Shown: piece by piece, positions 19,783-32,715 of the stretch | How the letters are laid out: the number at the start of each line of letters is the position of its first letter | Position numbering within the stretch: the first letter of the stretch is position 1 | Notes under the pieces: model-generated | Database searches by the model: none | What the model was told of the DNA's origin: nothing | Seen by the model: only the letters and a program-made list of their open reading frames with translations | Translations under genes and position numbers: made by a program | From: Bacteroides caecigallinarum | Lineage (GTDB): Bacteria > Bacteroidota > Bacteroidia > Bacteroidales > Bacteroidaceae | DNA: 64,000 nt | Assembly (NCBI RefSeq): GCF_016902295.1 | Contig: NZ_JACJLQ010000003.1 | Span: forward strand, 59,123-123,122 | Reading direction: 5' to 3'

Positions 19783-21716
19783 GATGTTCGTCCTAATTTT
19801 TTTGCTCGTTCCTTATTTCTATCTTTTATTTTCTTCGCCTCTTCAGGCTTCTGTTTCTTTATTTCATCAAGTTTCTGTTTATCCAACGGAATGGACCTGA
19901 CATCCCAGTTCTCTTCAAACTCAAAGTTCGCCTTCATCTCCCAGACCTTAGGGAAATAATATACTTCTTCCGGCTGTACCTTCTTATCATACTCACCTGT
20001 ATCCCATTTTCCATTACCATTTCTGTCAATATACATTCTTATGTAATATTTTGTATTTGGCTGTAGGAAATAAAAATCACAGGTATTATTATCTTTAACT
20101 TTCTGTTCTCTAACAACTGCATCACTTGAGTTCAATAATTGCACTATAGCATTACCTTCAACTCCGCTTATATTCAAATAGAGAGTACCATATTCCTCCA
20201 ATGTTTTCACCTTAACCGTATTCTCTGTCTTATTGGTGTGCAAGCCATAAATACTTTTTATCGCCGCAGAATCAACTGTAAGTCTATATTCATTACCAGG
20301 TTTCCAGTCGCTAAGAATATAATATTGTCTTGGCACAAGACTGTCTGCCATAAATATAAAACGCTCCTTCTCCCATAATGTATCGACTTTCACATCAACA
20401 TGAATGGCAGAAGTATCTATACTGAATACCGGTTCGTCAAACTTCAGACATATATTTTTATTTATGTCCATTGACGAAGGAGCATCAACATTCATATTAA
20501 AGAATTTTGTTTCAACTACATTATTTAAAGTATCACCTTTCTTACGTTTTTTCTGCTGTTCTTTTTCTTTCTTCTCCATTTCTTCCTTTGCCATAGCCAA
20601 ACGCTTAGCTTTATCAACCTTATTCATCATGGTTAAAGTATCACGTTTTGGCACAAGTTTCCCCAAAGTATCGGTATAAAGATAATCAACCTGTAGAGTA
20701 AGTGTATCCCTCTCACAAAGGACTGTATCTTTTATCCAATATCTTATTGTATCATTATTGATAGACGGTTCAATTACAAAAGCATCCTTTTCGTCAAAAT
20801 CAAGTCCGACAACAGTTGGAAGACTATCAGCCTGAGCACTGAAATAAAGAGAAAATCTGTTTAACTGCTCTCTTTCACTTTTGGCAAGATATTGCATTGT
20901 ATTAACCTCCTTAAAAGCCCTCAATACTATATTATCAGGCATAAAATGAGTATAATGCACCGTCTTGATAGTATCTATTTTTAATGTATCAATAGCATTC
21001 CACGTTGTATCCTGCCTAACAGCAGGCTCTTGTGAAGGGAGAATAAGAGAATCGTTATAAGCGATTATTTCTGTTTTTGAATCGAATAAATAATTCTGGT
21101 TTCCATCCTTCAGCGCATATATTCTATATTCCCCAGGAGCTACACCCTTTATTGTAAATCTTCCCCTACTGTCTGTACGGGATATTCTGTCGAAAGGCAA
21201 CTTTGTGAAAGCAGAATCATTAAGGTTCTTATGCAGTCCCACCTGAATCCCCTTGATTGGTTCCAGGTCCTGAGCATTAAGTACAGTTCCCGATACTTCC
21301 ATGGTATCTATTGTCTCTCCTGTAGAAAATGCATAGGCAAAGTTACCCATAGGATTTCCTTCATTATTATCTACAATCGCATCACCAAAATCTATTGTAT
21401 ATGTTGTATTATGCTTTAACGAGTCAAAAAATTCCACAAGGACTCTTTTTCCACTTGCCTTTACCTCCGGAGCTTCGGCTTGAGGAGGTGAAATTATTAC
21501 CTTTTCAGCGGCATTTTCAATCTTGATGAACTCATCAAATTCAATTGCTATTTTCTTTCGTGTATTGTTTATAGCATTAGGTTCTGGAGTAGCACGTACA
21601 AACTTTGGAGGCGTTTCATCATAAGGTCCACCATCAGGTGTGCCTGTACTTGCACATGCATATATCATCAAGATTAAAACTGTTAATGGCAAAATATGTA
21701 ATGTAGATAATTTCAT
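19779..21716 (-). CDS. SbsA Ig-like domain lipoprotein
   Basis: A 645-residue lipoprotein whose signal ends at Cys21 (ILMIYAC). The first domain is a bacterial Ig-like SbsA-type repeat (DETPPKFVRATPEPNAINN, then IAIEFDEFI). It is followed by a carboxypeptidase-like beta-sandwich (SGTVLNAQDLEPIKGIQVGLHK) and further beta-rich modules, with a Lys/Glu-rich central linker and a basic, helical C-terminus. It is widespread in Bacteroidetes and of unknown function; an envelope-associated structural role is an inference. It is the first gene of the operon with the DUF3108 gene. Confidence 0.82.
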   Translation of the reverse strand: MKLSTLHILPLTVLILMIYACASTGTPDGGPYDETPPKFVRATPEPNAINNTRKKIAIEFDEFIKIENAAEKVIISPPQAEAPEVKASGKRVLVEFFDSLKHNTTYTIDFGDAIVDNNEGNPMGNFAYAFSTGETIDTMEVSGTVLNAQDLEPIKGIQVGLHKNLNDSAFTKLPFDRISRTDSRGRFTIKGVAPGEYRIYALKDGNQNYLFDSKTEIIAYNDSLILPSQEPAVRQDTTWNAIDTLKIDTIKTVHYTHFMPDNIVLRAFKEVNTMQYLAKSEREQLNRFSLYFSAQADSLPTVVGLDFDEKDAFVIEPSINNDTIRYWIKDTVLCERDTLTLQVDYLYTDTLGKLVPKRDTLTMMNKVDKAKRLAMAKEEMEKKEKEQQKKRKKGDTLNNVVETKFFNMNVDAPSSMDINKNICLKFDEPVFSIDTSAIHVDVKVDTLWEKERFIFMADSLVPRQYYILSDWKPGNEYRLTVDSAAIKSIYGLHTNKTENTVKVKTLEEYGTLYLNISGVEGNAIVQLLNSSDAVVREQKVKDNNTCDFYFLQPNTKYYIRMYIDRNGNGKWDTGEYDKKVQPEEVYYFPKVWEMKANFEFEENWDVRSIPLDKQKLDEIKKQKPEEAKKIKDRNKERAKKLGRTS

Positions 21717-21762
21717 CTTATAAACTTTGCTATAGTGTAAATGACATTAATTCGATGTAATA

Positions 21763-23268
21763 TTATTGGTTAAAGCCCAACATGCTATCAATATTCTCAC
21801 GATTATTACTTAAACGAGGGATTTTATGCTGTCCACCCAATTTACCCTTCTGTTTTAACCAATCATGGAACAATCCAGGACGAGCTACAATAATTTCTAA
21901 TTCCTGCAGAGTAATATCTTTATGCCTTTTAGCTTCATAATCAGAATTTATACTCTGTAATGCTTTATCGAGTACGTGACGGAAATGCTCCACAGAATCA
22001 GGCATACGACTGAATTCTATCAGCCATTGATGACGGCATTTAGCATTAGCATCCATAAATACCGGTGCAGCTGAGTATTCAAGTACCTGTGCCCCTGTTT
22101 CACGACAAGCGACTTGCAATCCTTTTTCAGCATTATCCACCATAAGTTCCTCACCAAATGCATTTATAAAATGCTTTGTTCGTCCTGTTATAATAAATTT
22201 ATATGGATTTTTCTGTGTAAATTTTACTGTGTCACCAATTATATATCTCCATAATCCACAAGAAGTACTTATTACCATTGCATAATTTTTTCCGACTTCT
22301 ACTCCCCACAATGGAACTATTGTAGGATTCTCTTTATCAAATTCTTCCAATGGAATAAACTCATAGAATACGTCATAATCAATCATCAGCAACAAAGAAG
22401 GATCGGTCAACGAACTTTGAAGTCCAAAAAAACCTTCACTGGCATTATAAGTTTCCATATAATGCATTCTGTCTGATTTTATAAGACTCTTATATTGTTC
22501 CCTATAAGGAGTAAAACAGACTCCACCGTGGAAAAACACCTCTAACCCGGGCCATACCTCATCCAATGTCTCAGCCCCTGTTTTCTCCAATATTCTTTTT
22601 ATTACAGCAAGCATCCACGATGGGACACCAGAAATATTGGTAATATTCTTATTTATTGTAGAATCTGCTATTTTTTCAACTTTTTCTTCAAACTCACTTA
22701 ACAACGCTATTTTCTTACTTGGTACACGGATAAAATTCACCAATGGATTAACATTCTGAATCAATATAGCAGACAAATCTCCGACAAGACTGTTTTTCAG
22801 GTTATAATTAGGCGAATGACTACCACCAAGTATGAGTCCCTTACCATTAAAAAAACGACTTTTAGGGTTTTCTCCCAAATATAATGCAACTGCGTCTCTC
22901 CCACCATTGTAATGAATATTATGCAATCCTTCGTTCGATACAGGGATGAATTTACTCTTATCATTTGTAGTCCCCGAAGATTTAGCATACCATTTAATCA
23001 GACCAGGCCATAATATATCTTTTTCACCATGACGCATGCGGTCAATATATTCTTTTACATTTTCGTATGTTTGAATTGGGACCTTATTAAAATCAGAATA
23101 TTTATTTATGTTCTTGTAATCATAACGTTTCCCCCATTCTGTATATGAAGCCGAGTTGACAAGTCGTCTCAAAACATTTTCCTGTATTTCTTCCGCATTG
23201 GCAGAATATTTTTCAATTTGCTTTCTACGTGATACAAATATTCTGTCAATCAATTTAGTTGGGTTCAT
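21763..23268 (-). CDS. GH3 auxin-responsive promoter family acyl-adenylate enzyme
   Basis: A 501-residue bacterial relative of plant GH3 acyl-amido synthetases (PF03321). Visible are KSSGTTNDKSKFIP (ATP/P-loop-like motif of the ANL superfamily), GGVCFTPYREQY, a YNASEGFFG segment in the adenylation site, and a C-terminal cap domain. By family it adenylates a carboxylate and transfers it to an amine; the substrates in Bacteroidetes are unknown. It is a single gene 46 bases upstream of the Ig-like lipoprotein gene, so it could be co-transcribed. Confidence 0.85.
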   Translation of the reverse strand: MNPTKLIDRIFVSRRKQIEKYSANAEEIQENVLRRLVNSASYTEWGKRYDYKNINKYSDFNKVPIQTYENVKEYIDRMRHGEKDILWPGLIKWYAKSSGTTNDKSKFIPVSNEGLHNIHYNGGRDAVALYLGENPKSRFFNGKGLILGGSHSPNYNLKNSLVGDLSAILIQNVNPLVNFIRVPSKKIALLSEFEEKVEKIADSTINKNITNISGVPSWMLAVIKRILEKTGAETLDEVWPGLEVFFHGGVCFTPYREQYKSLIKSDRMHYMETYNASEGFFGLQSSLTDPSLLLMIDYDVFYEFIPLEEFDKENPTIVPLWGVEVGKNYAMVISTSCGLWRYIIGDTVKFTQKNPYKFIITGRTKHFINAFGEELMVDNAEKGLQVACRETGAQVLEYSAAPVFMDANAKCRHQWLIEFSRMPDSVEHFRHVLDKALQSINSDYEAKRHKDITLQELEIIVARPGLFHDWLKQKGKLGGQHKIPRLSNNRENIDSMLGFNQ

Positions 23269-23416
23269 ATTTTTATTACAATTTTCTTCTATTTTATACT
23301 ATTGCAAAGGTATGTTTTTTCTTATTATATAGATAGATGACAGGATTATTTTTTATTAAAATCGAGTAAATCTTGTTTTTTTAATAACTTTACATCATAA
23401 ATTAATTGTTCACAAT

Positions 23417-24427
23417 ATGAAAATAGGAATATTGACATCAGGAGGCGATTGTCCAGGCATAAATGCAACGATAAGAGGTGTTTGCAAAAGTGCCTTAAAC
23501 CACTATGGGATGGAGGTTTACGGTATTCATAATGGATTCCGCGGATTAATGGATGGACATGTAAACAGACTAACAGAAGACTCTACATCAGGTTTGCTTA
23601 CATTAGGAGGCACTATACTCGGGACTTCACGTGAGAAACCTTTCAAAAAAACTTCAACAAACATAAATAACGAAAGACCTTCAATGATTATAAAAACAAT
23701 ACAGAGCTATGGTCTTGATTGTCTTGTATGTATTGGTGGTAATGGAACACAAAAAACTGCCGCCAAACTTATGGAAGTGGGAATCAATGTGATTACTATT
23801 CCTAAAACGATAGACAATGATGTTTGGGGTACAGACATTTCTTTCGGTTTCGACTCTGCAGTTTCAATTGCAGCCGATGCCATAGACAGGTTGCATTCAA
23901 CGGCAAGTTCGCATCAAAGGGTTATGGTAATTGAAGTAATGGGACACAAAGCCGGTTGGTTAGCTTTATACTCGGGTATGGCTGGTGGTGGAGATATAAT
24001 ACTAATGCCTGAAATACCATTCAATATACATAGCATAGGCGACACAATTATCAACCGTTTAAAGAAAGGCAAACCATACTCAATCGTAGTTGTTGCAGAA
24101 GGCATAAACACCCCTGAAGGCAAGAAAGCGGCACAGTATATAGCAGAAGAAATAGAATACGAAACCGGATTTGAAACGAGAGAAACTGTTTTAGGATATA
24201 TCCAGCGTGGAGGAAGCCCAACTGCTTTCGACAGAAATCTTGCAACTCTGATGGGTGGTCATGCTGTAGAGTTGATTTCAAATAAGCAATACGGCAGAAT
24301 GGTGGCATTACAAGGCAACAAGATATCTTCAATACCTCTTTCTGAAACTGCCGGGAAATTACGCCTTGTTACAGAAAACCATGAATTAGTGGTACAAGGT
24401 AGGCGAATGGGAATTTGTTTCGGATAA
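23417..24427 (+). CDS. pfkA: 6-phosphofructokinase with mixed ATP/PPi signature residues
   Basis: Phosphorylates fructose 6-phosphate in glycolysis. The 336-residue protein has TSGGDCPGINATIRG, IGGNGTQ (the Gly that favours ATP rather than pyrophosphate), IPKTIDND (the Lys typical of pyrophosphate-type and group III enzymes) and VMGHKAGWLA. So the residue set is mixed, as in group III PFKs: the Gly argues for ATP, the Lys and HKAGW for the PPi/mixed branch. It is convergent with rpoC across a bidirectional terminator. A weak TAACTTTA promoter-like motif lies at 23385-23392. Confidence 0.9.
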   Translation: MKIGILTSGGDCPGINATIRGVCKSALNHYGMEVYGIHNGFRGLMDGHVNRLTEDSTSGLLTLGGTILGTSREKPFKKTSTNINNERPSMIIKTIQSYGLDCLVCIGGNGTQKTAAKLMEVGINVITIPKTIDNDVWGTDISFGFDSAVSIAADAIDRLHSTASSHQRVMVIEVMGHKAGWLALYSGMAGGGDIILMPEIPFNIHSIGDTIINRLKKGKPYSIVVVAEGINTPEGKKAAQYIAEEIEYETGFETRETVLGYIQRGGSPTAFDRNLATLMGGHAVELISNKQYGRMVALQGNKISSIPLSETAGKLRLVTENHELVVQGRRMGICFG

Positions 24428-24454
24428 TAAGAACAATAGACATATATATACAAC

Positions 24455-24500
24455 AAAAGAGCAGTAACTTCAACTTTATCACTTGAGTTACTGCTCTTTT
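24455..24500. terminator. Bidirectional terminator between pfkA and rpoC
   Basis: A perfect 15-bp stem (24455-24469 with 24486-24500) is flanked by A and T runs, between convergent genes. Confidence 0.9.
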
Positions 24501-24518
24501 TATATGGTTAAAAATAAA

Positions 24519-27500
24519 TTATTCTACATCATTATAGTCTAATATATTCTTCTTGTTAGCCAATATTCTGTCGTATTCGTCTTTTGAGCCTACAACAATC
24601 TTCTCGAATTCACGCTGACCTGTACCAGCAGGTATCAAATGACCGCAGATTACATTCTCCTTCATACCTTCAAGACGGTCAACCTTACCGTTGATTGCAG
24701 CCTCGTTAAGCACCTTAGTAGTTTCCTGGAAGGAAGCAGCAGACATGAAGCTTGATGTCTGAAGGGCAGCTCTTGTGATACCCTGAAGTATCTGAGTAGA
24801 TGTAGCAGGAACAGCATCACGAACTTCAACCAATTTAAGGTCACGACGTTTCAACAAGCTGTTTTCATCTCTCAATTTACGAGCTGTTACAATCTGACCT
24901 GGTTTAAGGTTCTGAGAGTCGCCAGCATCAACAACAACTTTCTTACCCCAGATTCTATCGTTCTCTTCATTGAATTCCATACGGTCTACTACCTGAAGTT
25001 CAAGGAATCTAGTATCACCCGGTTCGTCAATCTGTACCTTACGCATCATCTGACGTACGATGATTTCAAAGTGCTTATCGTTAATCTTCACACCCTGCAG
25101 ACGATAAACGTCCTGGATTTCGTTAACGATGTATTCCTGTACTGCTGTAGGACCCTTAATGGCAAGGATATCAGCAGGAGTAATAGCACCATCAGACAAT
25201 GGAGTTCCGGCACGTACATAGTCATTTTCCTGTACAAGAATCTGCTTAGACAATGCAACCAGATACTTACGTACTTCACCAGTCTTAGATGTAACGATGA
25301 TTTCACGATTACCACGCTTAATCTTACCCATTGTTATCTCACCGTCGATTTCAGAAACCACTGCAGGATTAGATGGATTACGAGCTTCGAACAACTCTGT
25401 TACACGTGGAAGACCACCGGTAATATCACCAGCCTTACCTACAGCACGAGGTATCTTGACAAGAATATCACCAGCCTTAACGTTTTCTTTATCTTCTACT
25501 ACTACGTGACCACCTACCGGCAAGTTGTATGTACGTAAGATACCGCCATTTTCATCTAGGATGTGTAATGAAGGAATCTTATTCTTATCTTTAGACTCAG
25601 TAATAATGATTTCGCGTAAACCTGTAGCTTCGTCTGATTCAACCTTATATGTTACGTTTTCAATTACAGACTCAAAGTCTATCTTACCACCAACTTCTGT
25701 TACGATTACGGCGTTGAATGGGTCCCATTTAGCAATAAGTTTGCCCTTTTCAACAATTTCTCCATCAGCAGCATAAAGTTTTGAACCGTAAGGTACGTTG
25801 TGAGTTGACAATATTATACCAGTATTAATATCAACGAAACGAACTTCAGCCAAACGACCAACAACAATCTTAACTGGTTCGCCTGTTTCTTCTACAGCGT
25901 CGACAGTACGCAATTCTTCAAATTCCAGACGAGCAGGATTCTTAGCAACGATTGACGCATTAGCAGCCATGTTACCTGCGATACCTCCGGCATGGAATGT
26001 ACGAAGAGTAAGCTGAGTTCCTGGCTCACCAATTGACTGTGCAGCAATAACTCCGACAGCTTCACCTTTCTGAACCATCTTACTTGAAGCAAGGTTACGT
26101 CCGTAACATTTAGCACAAACACCCTTCTTCGATTCACAAGTAAGCACAGAACGGATTTCTACGCTTTCAATAGGTGATTTTTCTATTTCTTCAGCTATTG
26201 CTTCAGTAATTTCCTCACCGGCAGCAACAATAAGTTCACCAGTTGTAGGATGTATAATGTCGTGTACAGAAACACGTCCCAAAATACGTTCATAAAGTGT
26301 AGCAATAACTTCATCGTTATTCTTCAATGCTGTACAAACAAGTCCGCGCAATGTACCACAGTCTTCTTCATTGATAATCACGTCGTGTGAAACATCGACA
26401 AGACGACGAGTCAAATATCCGGCATCGGCAGTCTTCAACGCAGTATCGGCAAGACCCTTACGAGCACCGTGAGTTGAAATAAAGTACTCCAACACGGAAA
26501 GACCTTCCTTAAAGTTAGAAAGGATAGGGTTTTCAATGATCTGAGCACCTTCGGCACCTGCTTTCTGAGGTTTAGCCATCAAACCACGCATACCAGACAA
26601 CTGACGGATCTGTTCCTTAGAACCACGGGCTCCGGAATCAAGCATCATAAATACTGAGTTGAATCCCTGGTCGTCGTTCTTAATAGTCTTATATAGAATG
26701 TCAGACAAATCACTGTTAACGTGTGTCCATGTATCAATAACCTGATTGTAACGTTCATTGTCAGTGATGAAACCCATGTTATAGTTCATCATGATCTGTT
26801 CAATTTCTTCGTTACCACGTTTAACAAGTTCTTCCTTCTCTTTTGGTATGATAATATCACCAAGGTTGAATGACAAACCACCTTCGAATGCCATCTTATA
26901 ACCAAGGTTCTTGATACCGTCAAGGAATTCACAAGCACGTGCAACACCCACAGCCTTGATTACGTCGCTGATGATGTCACGCAATGACTTCTTAGATATG
27001 ATAGTATTAAGGTAACCACATTCGTCAGGAACGATTTCGTTTACGATTACACGTCCTACAGAAGTTTCCTTAATCATCTTCTTGACAATATTTCCATTTT
27101 CATCCAAGTCATTAGCCACTACACTAACTATTGCATGAATATCTACTTTACCTTCATTGTATGCGATAAGAGCTTCTTCCGGTCCGTAGAATATAAGTCC
27201 TTCACCTTTAGCTCCCTTACGCAACTTAGTGATATAGTAAAGACCGAGTACCATATCCTGTGCAGGCACAGTGATAGGCGCACCGTTTGCAGGGTTAAGG
27301 ATATTGTGTGACTGCAACATCAACATCTGTGCTTCCAGAATAGCTTCATTGCTCAAAGGCAAGTGAACGGCCATCTGGTCACCGTCGAAGTCGGCGTTGA
27401 ACGCAGTACATGCCAATGGATGCAGCTGGATAGCCTTACCTTCAATCATCTTAGGCTGGAATGCCTGGATACCAAGACGGTGAAGTGTCGGAGCACGGTT

Positions 27501-28805
27501 CAGCAATACAGGGTGTCCTTTCATTACATGTTCCAGGATATCCCAGATAACCGGTTCCTTACTGTCAACAATCTTCTTGGCAGACTTAACAGTCTTGACA
27601 ATACCTCTTTCGATAAGTTTTCTTATGATAAACGGTTTGTAAAGTTCGGCAGCCATCAATTTAGGAATACCGCACTCACCCATCTTCAATTCAGGACCTA
27701 CAACGATTACAGAACGTGCAGAATAGTCAACACGTTTACCCAACAAGTTCTGACGGAAACGTCCCTGCTTACCTTTCAGACTGTCAGACAGAGACTTAAG
27801 AGGACGGTTAGCATCTGTCTTAACGGCACTTGCCTTACGAGAGTTATCGAACAATGAATCCACTGCTTCCTGAAGCATACGTTTTTCATTACGCAAGATT
27901 ACGTCCGGAGCCTTGATTTCGATAAGTCTCTTCAGACGGTTATTACGTATAATAACACGACGATAAAGGTCATTCAAGTCGGATGTCGCGAAACGTCCAC
28001 CATCCAATGGTACAAGAGGGCGTAATTCTGGCGGTATGACCGGAACGTTCTTGATAATCATCCATTCAGGCTTGTTTCTTCCCTTAGAAGAACGGAATGA
28101 TTCAACAACCTGCAAACGCTTCAAAGCTTCATTCTTACGCTGCTGAGATGAATCATTGTTAGCTTTATGACGGAGTTCGTATGAAAGTGCATCAAGATCA
28201 AGTCCTGCCAGAAGATCATAAATAGCTTCAGCACCCATCTTGGCAATAAACTTATTAGGATCAGAATCATCAAGGAACTGGTTATCCTTTGGAAGTGATT
28301 CCATGATATCAAGATATTCGCCTTCTTCAAGCAAATCATATTTGCTAAGTCCGTCTTCAGCCTTGATACCTGGTTGTATTACGACATATCGTTCATAATA
28401 GATGATAGCATCAAGCTTCTTAGTCGGCAATCCCAACAAATAACCTATTTTGTTAGGCAAAGAACGGAAATACCAGATATGGGCTACCGGTACAACCAGC
28501 TGGATATGTCCGCTACGTTCACGACGCACTTTCTTTTCTGTAACTTCAACACCGCAACGGTCGCAGACAATACCTTTATATCGAATACGTTTGTATTTAC
28601 CACAGTGACATTCGTAATCCTTTACCGGACCGAATATACGCTCGCAGAACAAGCCATCACGTTCAGGCTTATAGGTACGGTAGTTAATGGTTTCAGGTTT
28701 CAGAACCTCACCGTAAGAGTTTTCAAGAATCTCTTCTGGCGAAGCCAAACCAATAGTAATCTTTGAGAAATTACTTTTTATTTTAGTATCTTTTCTAAAA
28801 GCCAT
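24519..28805 (-). CDS. rpoC: DNA-directed RNA polymerase subunit beta'
   Basis: The 1,428-residue subunit carries the catalytic magnesium in [13 protein letters not shown] (near residue 470). The N-terminal zinc ribbon shows [21 protein letters not shown] and the second zinc site [13 protein letters not shown]. The bridge-helix/trigger-loop region ([18 protein letters not shown]) is intact. It follows rpoB by 21 bases and is the last gene of the long minus-strand cluster, ended by the hairpin at 24455-24500. Confidence 0.98.
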   Translation of the reverse strand: MAFRKDTKIKSNFSKITIGLASPEEILENSYGEVLKPETINYRTYKPERDGLFCERIFGPVKDYECHCGKYKRIRYKGIVCDRCGVEVTEKKVRRERSGHIQLVVPVAHIWYFRSLPNKIGYLLGLPTKKLDAIIYYERYVVIQPGIKAEDGLSKYDLLEEGEYLDIMESLPKDNQFLDDSDPNKFIAKMGAEAIYDLLAGLDLDALSYELRHKANNDSSQQRKNEALKRLQVVESFRSSKGRNKPEWMIIKNVPVIPPELRPLVPLDGGRFATSDLNDLYRRVIIRNNRLKRLIEIKAPDVILRNEKRMLQEAVDSLFDNSRKASAVKTDANRPLKSLSDSLKGKQGRFRQNLLGKRVDYSARSVIVVGPELKMGECGIPKLMAAELYKPFIIRKLIERGIVKTVKSAKKIVDSKEPVIWDILEHVMKGHPVLLNRAPTLHRLGIQAFQPKMIEGKAIQLHPLACTAFNADFDGDQMAVHLPLSNEAILEAQMLMLQSHNILNPANGAPITVPAQDMVLGLYYITKLRKGAKGEGLIFYGPEEALIAYNEGKVDIHAIVSVVANDLDENGNIVKKMIKETSVGRVIVNEIVPDECGYLNTIISKKSLRDIISDVIKAVGVARACEFLDGIKNLGYKMAFEGGLSFNLGDIIIPKEKEELVKRGNEEIEQIMMNYNMGFITDNERYNQVIDTWTHVNSDLSDILYKTIKNDDQGFNSVFMMLDSGARGSKEQIRQLSGMRGLMAKPQKAGAEGAQIIENPILSNFKEGLSVLEYFISTHGARKGLADTALKTADAGYLTRRLVDVSHDVIINEEDCGTLRGLVCTALKNNDEVIATLYERILGRVSVHDIIHPTTGELIVAAGEEITEAIAEEIEKSPIESVEIRSVLTCESKKGVCAKCYGRNLASSKMVQKGEAVGVIAAQSIGEPGTQLTLRTFHAGGIAGNMAANASIVAKNPARLEFEELRTVDAVEETGEPVKIVVGRLAEVRFVDINTGIILSTHNVPYGSKLYAADGEIVEKGKLIAKWDPFNAVIVTEVGGKIDFESVIENVTYKVESDEATGLREIIITESKDKNKIPSLHILDENGGILRTYNLPVGGHVVVEDKENVKAGDILVKIPRAVGKAGDITGGLPRVTELFEARNPSNPAVVSEIDGEITMGKIKRGNREIIVTSKTGEVRKYLVALSKQILVQENDYVRAGTPLSDGAITPADILAIKGPTAVQEYIVNEIQDVYRLQGVKINDKHFEIIVRQMMRKVQIDEPGDTRFLELQVVDRMEFNEENDRIWGKKVVVDAGDSQNLKPGQIVTARKLRDENSLLKRRDLKLVEVRDAVPATSTQILQGITRAALQTSSFMSAASFQETTKVLNEAAINGKVDRLEGMKENVICGHLIPAGTGQREFEKIVVGSKDEYDRILANKKNILDYNDVE

Positions 28806-28826
28806 ACTTAAATTTGTTTTGTTGTT

Positions 28827-31800
28827 TTATTCCATTGTTATGCTCAAGCACAGACCTCTCAATTCATGAAGCAATACGTTCAGTGACTCAGGGATACCCG
28901 GTGTAGGCATTGGTTCACCTTTAACAATAGCTTCATAAGCCTTAGAACGTCCTACAACGTCATCCGACTTGATTGTCAGAATTTCCTGAAGGATATGAGC
29001 GGCACCGAATGCTTCGATAGCCCAAACCTCCATTTCTCCGAAACGCTGACCACCGAACTGAGCTTTACCACCAAGTGGCTGCTGCGTAATCAACGAATAT
29101 GGACCGATTGAACGAGCATGCATCTTGTCTTCAACCATGTGACCAAGTTTAAGCATGTAAGTTACACCAACTGTTGCAGGCTGGTCAAACTGTTCACCGG
29201 TTCCACCATCATACAAATAAGTCTTACAATAGCGAGGTAATCCTGCCTTGTCTGTCCATTTATCAAGATCATCAAGTGTGGCACCGTCAAAGATAGGAGT
29301 CGCGAACTTAAGTCCTAATTCTCTACCGGCACGTCCCAAAACAGCTTCGAATATCTGTCCGATGTTCATACGTGAAGGCACACCCAATGGGTTCAATACT
29401 ATATCTACCGGAGTACCATCAGCAAGGAATGGCATATCTTCCTGTCTAACGACTCTTGATACAATACCCTTATTACCGTGACGACCGGCCATCTTATCAC
29501 CGACACCGATCTTACGTTTCTTGGCGATATATACTTTAGCCATCTGCATAATACCTGATGGCAACTCATCACCGATTGTAAGGGCAAATTTCTTACGTTT
29601 CAAATCTGCGTCAAGTTCTTTGTACTTCTTGATATAGTTCATAATCAATGAGCGAATCATACCGTTCTTATGTTCATCAGAAGTCCATGAGCTCAACTGT
29701 ATAACTGTATAATCTAATACTTCAAGATCACGCTTGTTGAATTTAGCTCCCTTAGCAATTACCTCTGTGCCAAGATAATCCTTAACACCCTGCGATACAA
29801 GGTTGTTAGTGAGAACCATCAATTTTTCAACAAGAATATCTTTAAGTTTAGCTGCTTTTTCTTCAAACTCTTCATTCAGTTTAGGCAAGATAAGCTTGTC
29901 TGCATTCTTTTCACTACGAGTCTTTACTACACGTGAATACAGTTTCTTGTCTATAACCACACCTCTCAATGATGGAGAAGCCTTAAGAGAAGCATCCTTA
30001 ACATCACCGGCCTTATCACCGAATATAGCACGCAACAGTTTCTCTTCCGGAGAAGGATCTGATTCACCCTTAGGAGTAATCTTACCAATAAGAATGTCTC
30101 CCGGCTCAATACGTGCACCAATACGTACGATACCTGTTTCATCAAGGTCTTTAGTAGCTTCTTCGCTTACGTTAGGAATATCAGCAGTAAGCTCTTCCAT
30201 ACCGCGTTTTGTTTCGCGGACCTCAAGGATGTATTCATCTACGTGAACAGAAGTAAGGATATCTTCTCTTACTACACGTTCATTCAATACGATAGCATCC
30301 TCATAGTTATATCCTTTCCACGGCATGTATGCTACAAGCAAGTTCTTACCCAAAGCCAGCTCACCGTTAGCAGTAGAATATCCTTCAGTAAGGATATCAC
30401 CCTTCTTGACACGCTGTCCTTTTGAGCATATTGGACGCAAGTCAATAGTCATACTCTGGTTAGTCTTGCGGAACTTAGGTATCTTATATTCCACTAAAGC
30501 TGAATCAAAGCTTACAAATTCTTCATCATCAGTACGGTCGTAAAGGATACGGATTGTTGTAGCGTCAACAAAGTCAATTACACCATCACCTTCGGCAGCA
30601 ATCTGAGTTCTTGAATCCTCACAAAGCTGTTTTTCGATACCAGTACCAACGATAGGAGCTTCTGTACGCAACAATGGAACTGCCTGACGCATCATGTTAG
30701 ATCCCATCAACGCACGGTTGGCGTCATCATGTTCAAGGAATGGAATCAATGATGCAGCGATAGATGCAATCTGCTGAGGAGATACGTCCATCAACTGTAC
30801 CTGATCAGGAGTGACAACAGGATAATCAGCATCACGACGAGCCTTCACCTTTTCGCGGATAAATGTTCCATCATCATTAAGAGGAGCATTACCCTGGGCA
30901 ATGATTACATCTTCTTCCTCTTCGGCTGACAAGTATTCAATACCTTCCGGCGACAAGTCAACGACACTGTCCTTAACTTTACGATAAGGAGTCACGATAA
31001 ATCCAAGGTCATTTATCTTCGCATACACACACAAAGATGAAATCAAACCGATGTTCGGACCTTCAGGAGTCTCGATAGGACACAAACGTCCGTAGTGAGT
31101 ATAGTGTACGTCACGTACCTCAAAACCAGCACGGTCACGTGAAAGACCACCAGGACCAAGGGCAGAAAGACGACGTTTATGAGTAATCTCAGCCAATGGG
31201 TTAGTCTGATCCATGAACTGTGACAAAGCGTTAGTTCCGAAGAATGAGTTGATAACAGACGAAATAGTCTTGGCATTGATCAAATCAATCGGAGTAAACA
31301 CCTCATTATCACGTACGTTCATACGTTCGCGGATAGTACGGCTCATACGTGCCAACGCAATGGAGAACTGGTTTGAAAGCTGTTCGCCCACAGTACGTAC
31401 ACGACGGTTACTCAAGTGGTCGATATCATCAACGTCAGCCTTAGAGTTAATAAGCTCGATAAGGTATTTGATGATTTCGATAATATCTTGTTTAGTCAGC
31501 ACTCTGACATCCATAGAAGTGTCAAGTGATAACTTCTTGTTTATTCTGTAGCGACCTACATCACCCAAATCATAACGTTTTTCAGAGAAGAACAGGTTGT
31601 TTATAACCTCTCTTGCACTTGCATCATCAGCTGGATCAGCATTTCTCAACTGTCTGTATATGTACAATACAGCTTCCTTCTCAGAGTTAGACGGGTCTTT
31701 CTGTAGTGTATTATATATAATTGAGTAGTCAGAAGCGTTAGCATTGTCATTGTGAACAAGAATGTTCTGCACTCCAGATTCCAGAATTACTTCAATATGG

Positions 31801-32639
31801 TCTGGCTCAATAACTGTTTCACGGTCTATAACTACCTCATTACGTTCGATAGATACTACTTCACCAGTATCTTCATCAACGAAATCTTCAGTCCATGTTT
31901 TGAGAACACGTGCAGCAAGCTTTCTTCCTACAATTTTCTTAAGGTTCTGTTTGTTAACCTTAATTTCTTCTGCGAGATTGAAGATTTCAAGAATGTCTTT
32001 ATCATTTTCAAAACCGACAGCACGAAGCAAAGTTGTAACAGGCAACTTTTTCTTACGGTCAATGTAAGCATACATGACATTGTTTATATCTGTAGCGAAC
32101 TCAATCCATGACCCCTTGAATGGGATGATACGTGCGGAATATAGTTTTGTACCATTAGCATGAACGCTCTGTCCGAAAAATACACCTGGAGAACGGTGAA
32201 GCTGAGAAACAACCACACGTTCAGCACCATTTATTACGAATGTACCTTTAGGTGTCATATATGGAATCGGACCCAAGAATACATCCTGAATCACTGTGTC
32301 AAAATCTTCGTGATCGGGGTCTGTACAATAAAGCTTCATCTTAGCTTTCAAAGGGACACTATATGTAAGACCTCTTTCCAAACATTCGTCTATTGAATAT
32401 TGTGGCGGATCAACATAGTAGTCAAGGAACTCGAGCACGAAATTGTTGCGGGTGTCTGCAATAGGGAAATTCTCAGAGAATACTTTGTAGAGTCCATCCT
32501 TCTTACGCAATTCAGGCGGTGTGTCCAGTTGCATGAAGTCATGAAACGACTTCAATTGCACTTCCAGGAAATCCGGATACTGCATCGGATTCTTAATAGA
32601 AGCAAAATTAATTCTTTGATTTTGAGTGTTTAAAGACAT
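28827..32639 (-). CDS. rpoB: DNA-directed RNA polymerase subunit beta
   Basis: 1,270 residues, full length. Rifampicin-region sequence [33 protein letters not shown] is present with the usual D-Q-N-H-R-S residues, so no common resistance substitution is seen in that stretch. GYNYEDA and the C-terminal [12 protein letters not shown] and LQEILT segments are intact. It lies between rplL and rpoC; the rplL-rpoB spacer holds a hairpin (32716-32749) likely to set polymerase expression. Confidence 0.98.
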   Translation of the reverse strand: MSLNTQNQRINFASIKNPMQYPDFLEVQLKSFHDFMQLDTPPELRKKDGLYKVFSENFPIADTRNNFVLEFLDYYVDPPQYSIDECLERGLTYSVPLKAKMKLYCTDPDHEDFDTVIQDVFLGPIPYMTPKGTFVINGAERVVVSQLHRSPGVFFGQSVHANGTKLYSARIIPFKGSWIEFATDINNVMYAYIDRKKKLPVTTLLRAVGFENDKDILEIFNLAEEIKVNKQNLKKIVGRKLAARVLKTWTEDFVDEDTGEVVSIERNEVVIDRETVIEPDHIEVILESGVQNILVHNDNANASDYSIIYNTLQKDPSNSEKEAVLYIYRQLRNADPADDASAREVINNLFFSEKRYDLGDVGRYRINKKLSLDTSMDVRVLTKQDIIEIIKYLIELINSKADVDDIDHLSNRRVRTVGEQLSNQFSIALARMSRTIRERMNVRDNEVFTPIDLINAKTISSVINSFFGTNALSQFMDQTNPLAEITHKRRLSALGPGGLSRDRAGFEVRDVHYTHYGRLCPIETPEGPNIGLISSLCVYAKINDLGFIVTPYRKVKDSVVDLSPEGIEYLSAEEEEDVIIAQGNAPLNDDGTFIREKVKARRDADYPVVTPDQVQLMDVSPQQIASIAASLIPFLEHDDANRALMGSNMMRQAVPLLRTEAPIVGTGIEKQLCEDSRTQIAAEGDGVIDFVDATTIRILYDRTDDEEFVSFDSALVEYKIPKFRKTNQSMTIDLRPICSKGQRVKKGDILTEGYSTANGELALGKNLLVAYMPWKGYNYEDAIVLNERVVREDILTSVHVDEYILEVRETKRGMEELTADIPNVSEEATKDLDETGIVRIGARIEPGDILIGKITPKGESDPSPEEKLLRAIFGDKAGDVKDASLKASPSLRGVVIDKKLYSRVVKTRSEKNADKLILPKLNEEFEEKAAKLKDILVEKLMVLTNNLVSQGVKDYLGTEVIAKGAKFNKRDLEVLDYTVIQLSSWTSDEHKNGMIRSLIMNYIKKYKELDADLKRKKFALTIGDELPSGIMQMAKVYIAKKRKIGVGDKMAGRHGNKGIVSRVVRQEDMPFLADGTPVDIVLNPLGVPSRMNIGQIFEAVLGRAGRELGLKFATPIFDGATLDDLDKWTDKAGLPRYCKTYLYDGGTGEQFDQPATVGVTYMLKLGHMVEDKMHARSIGPYSLITQQPLGGKAQFGGQRFGEMEVWAIEAFGAAHILQEILTIKSDDVVGRSKAYEAIVKGEPMPTPGIPESLNVLLHELRGLCLSITME

Positions 32640-32715
32640 CTGTAATTCAATTATGAATTAAAAATAATTATATTTTTCTGTTGTTAAGACAACTATACGC
32701 TGTGAGACGCAAAAA

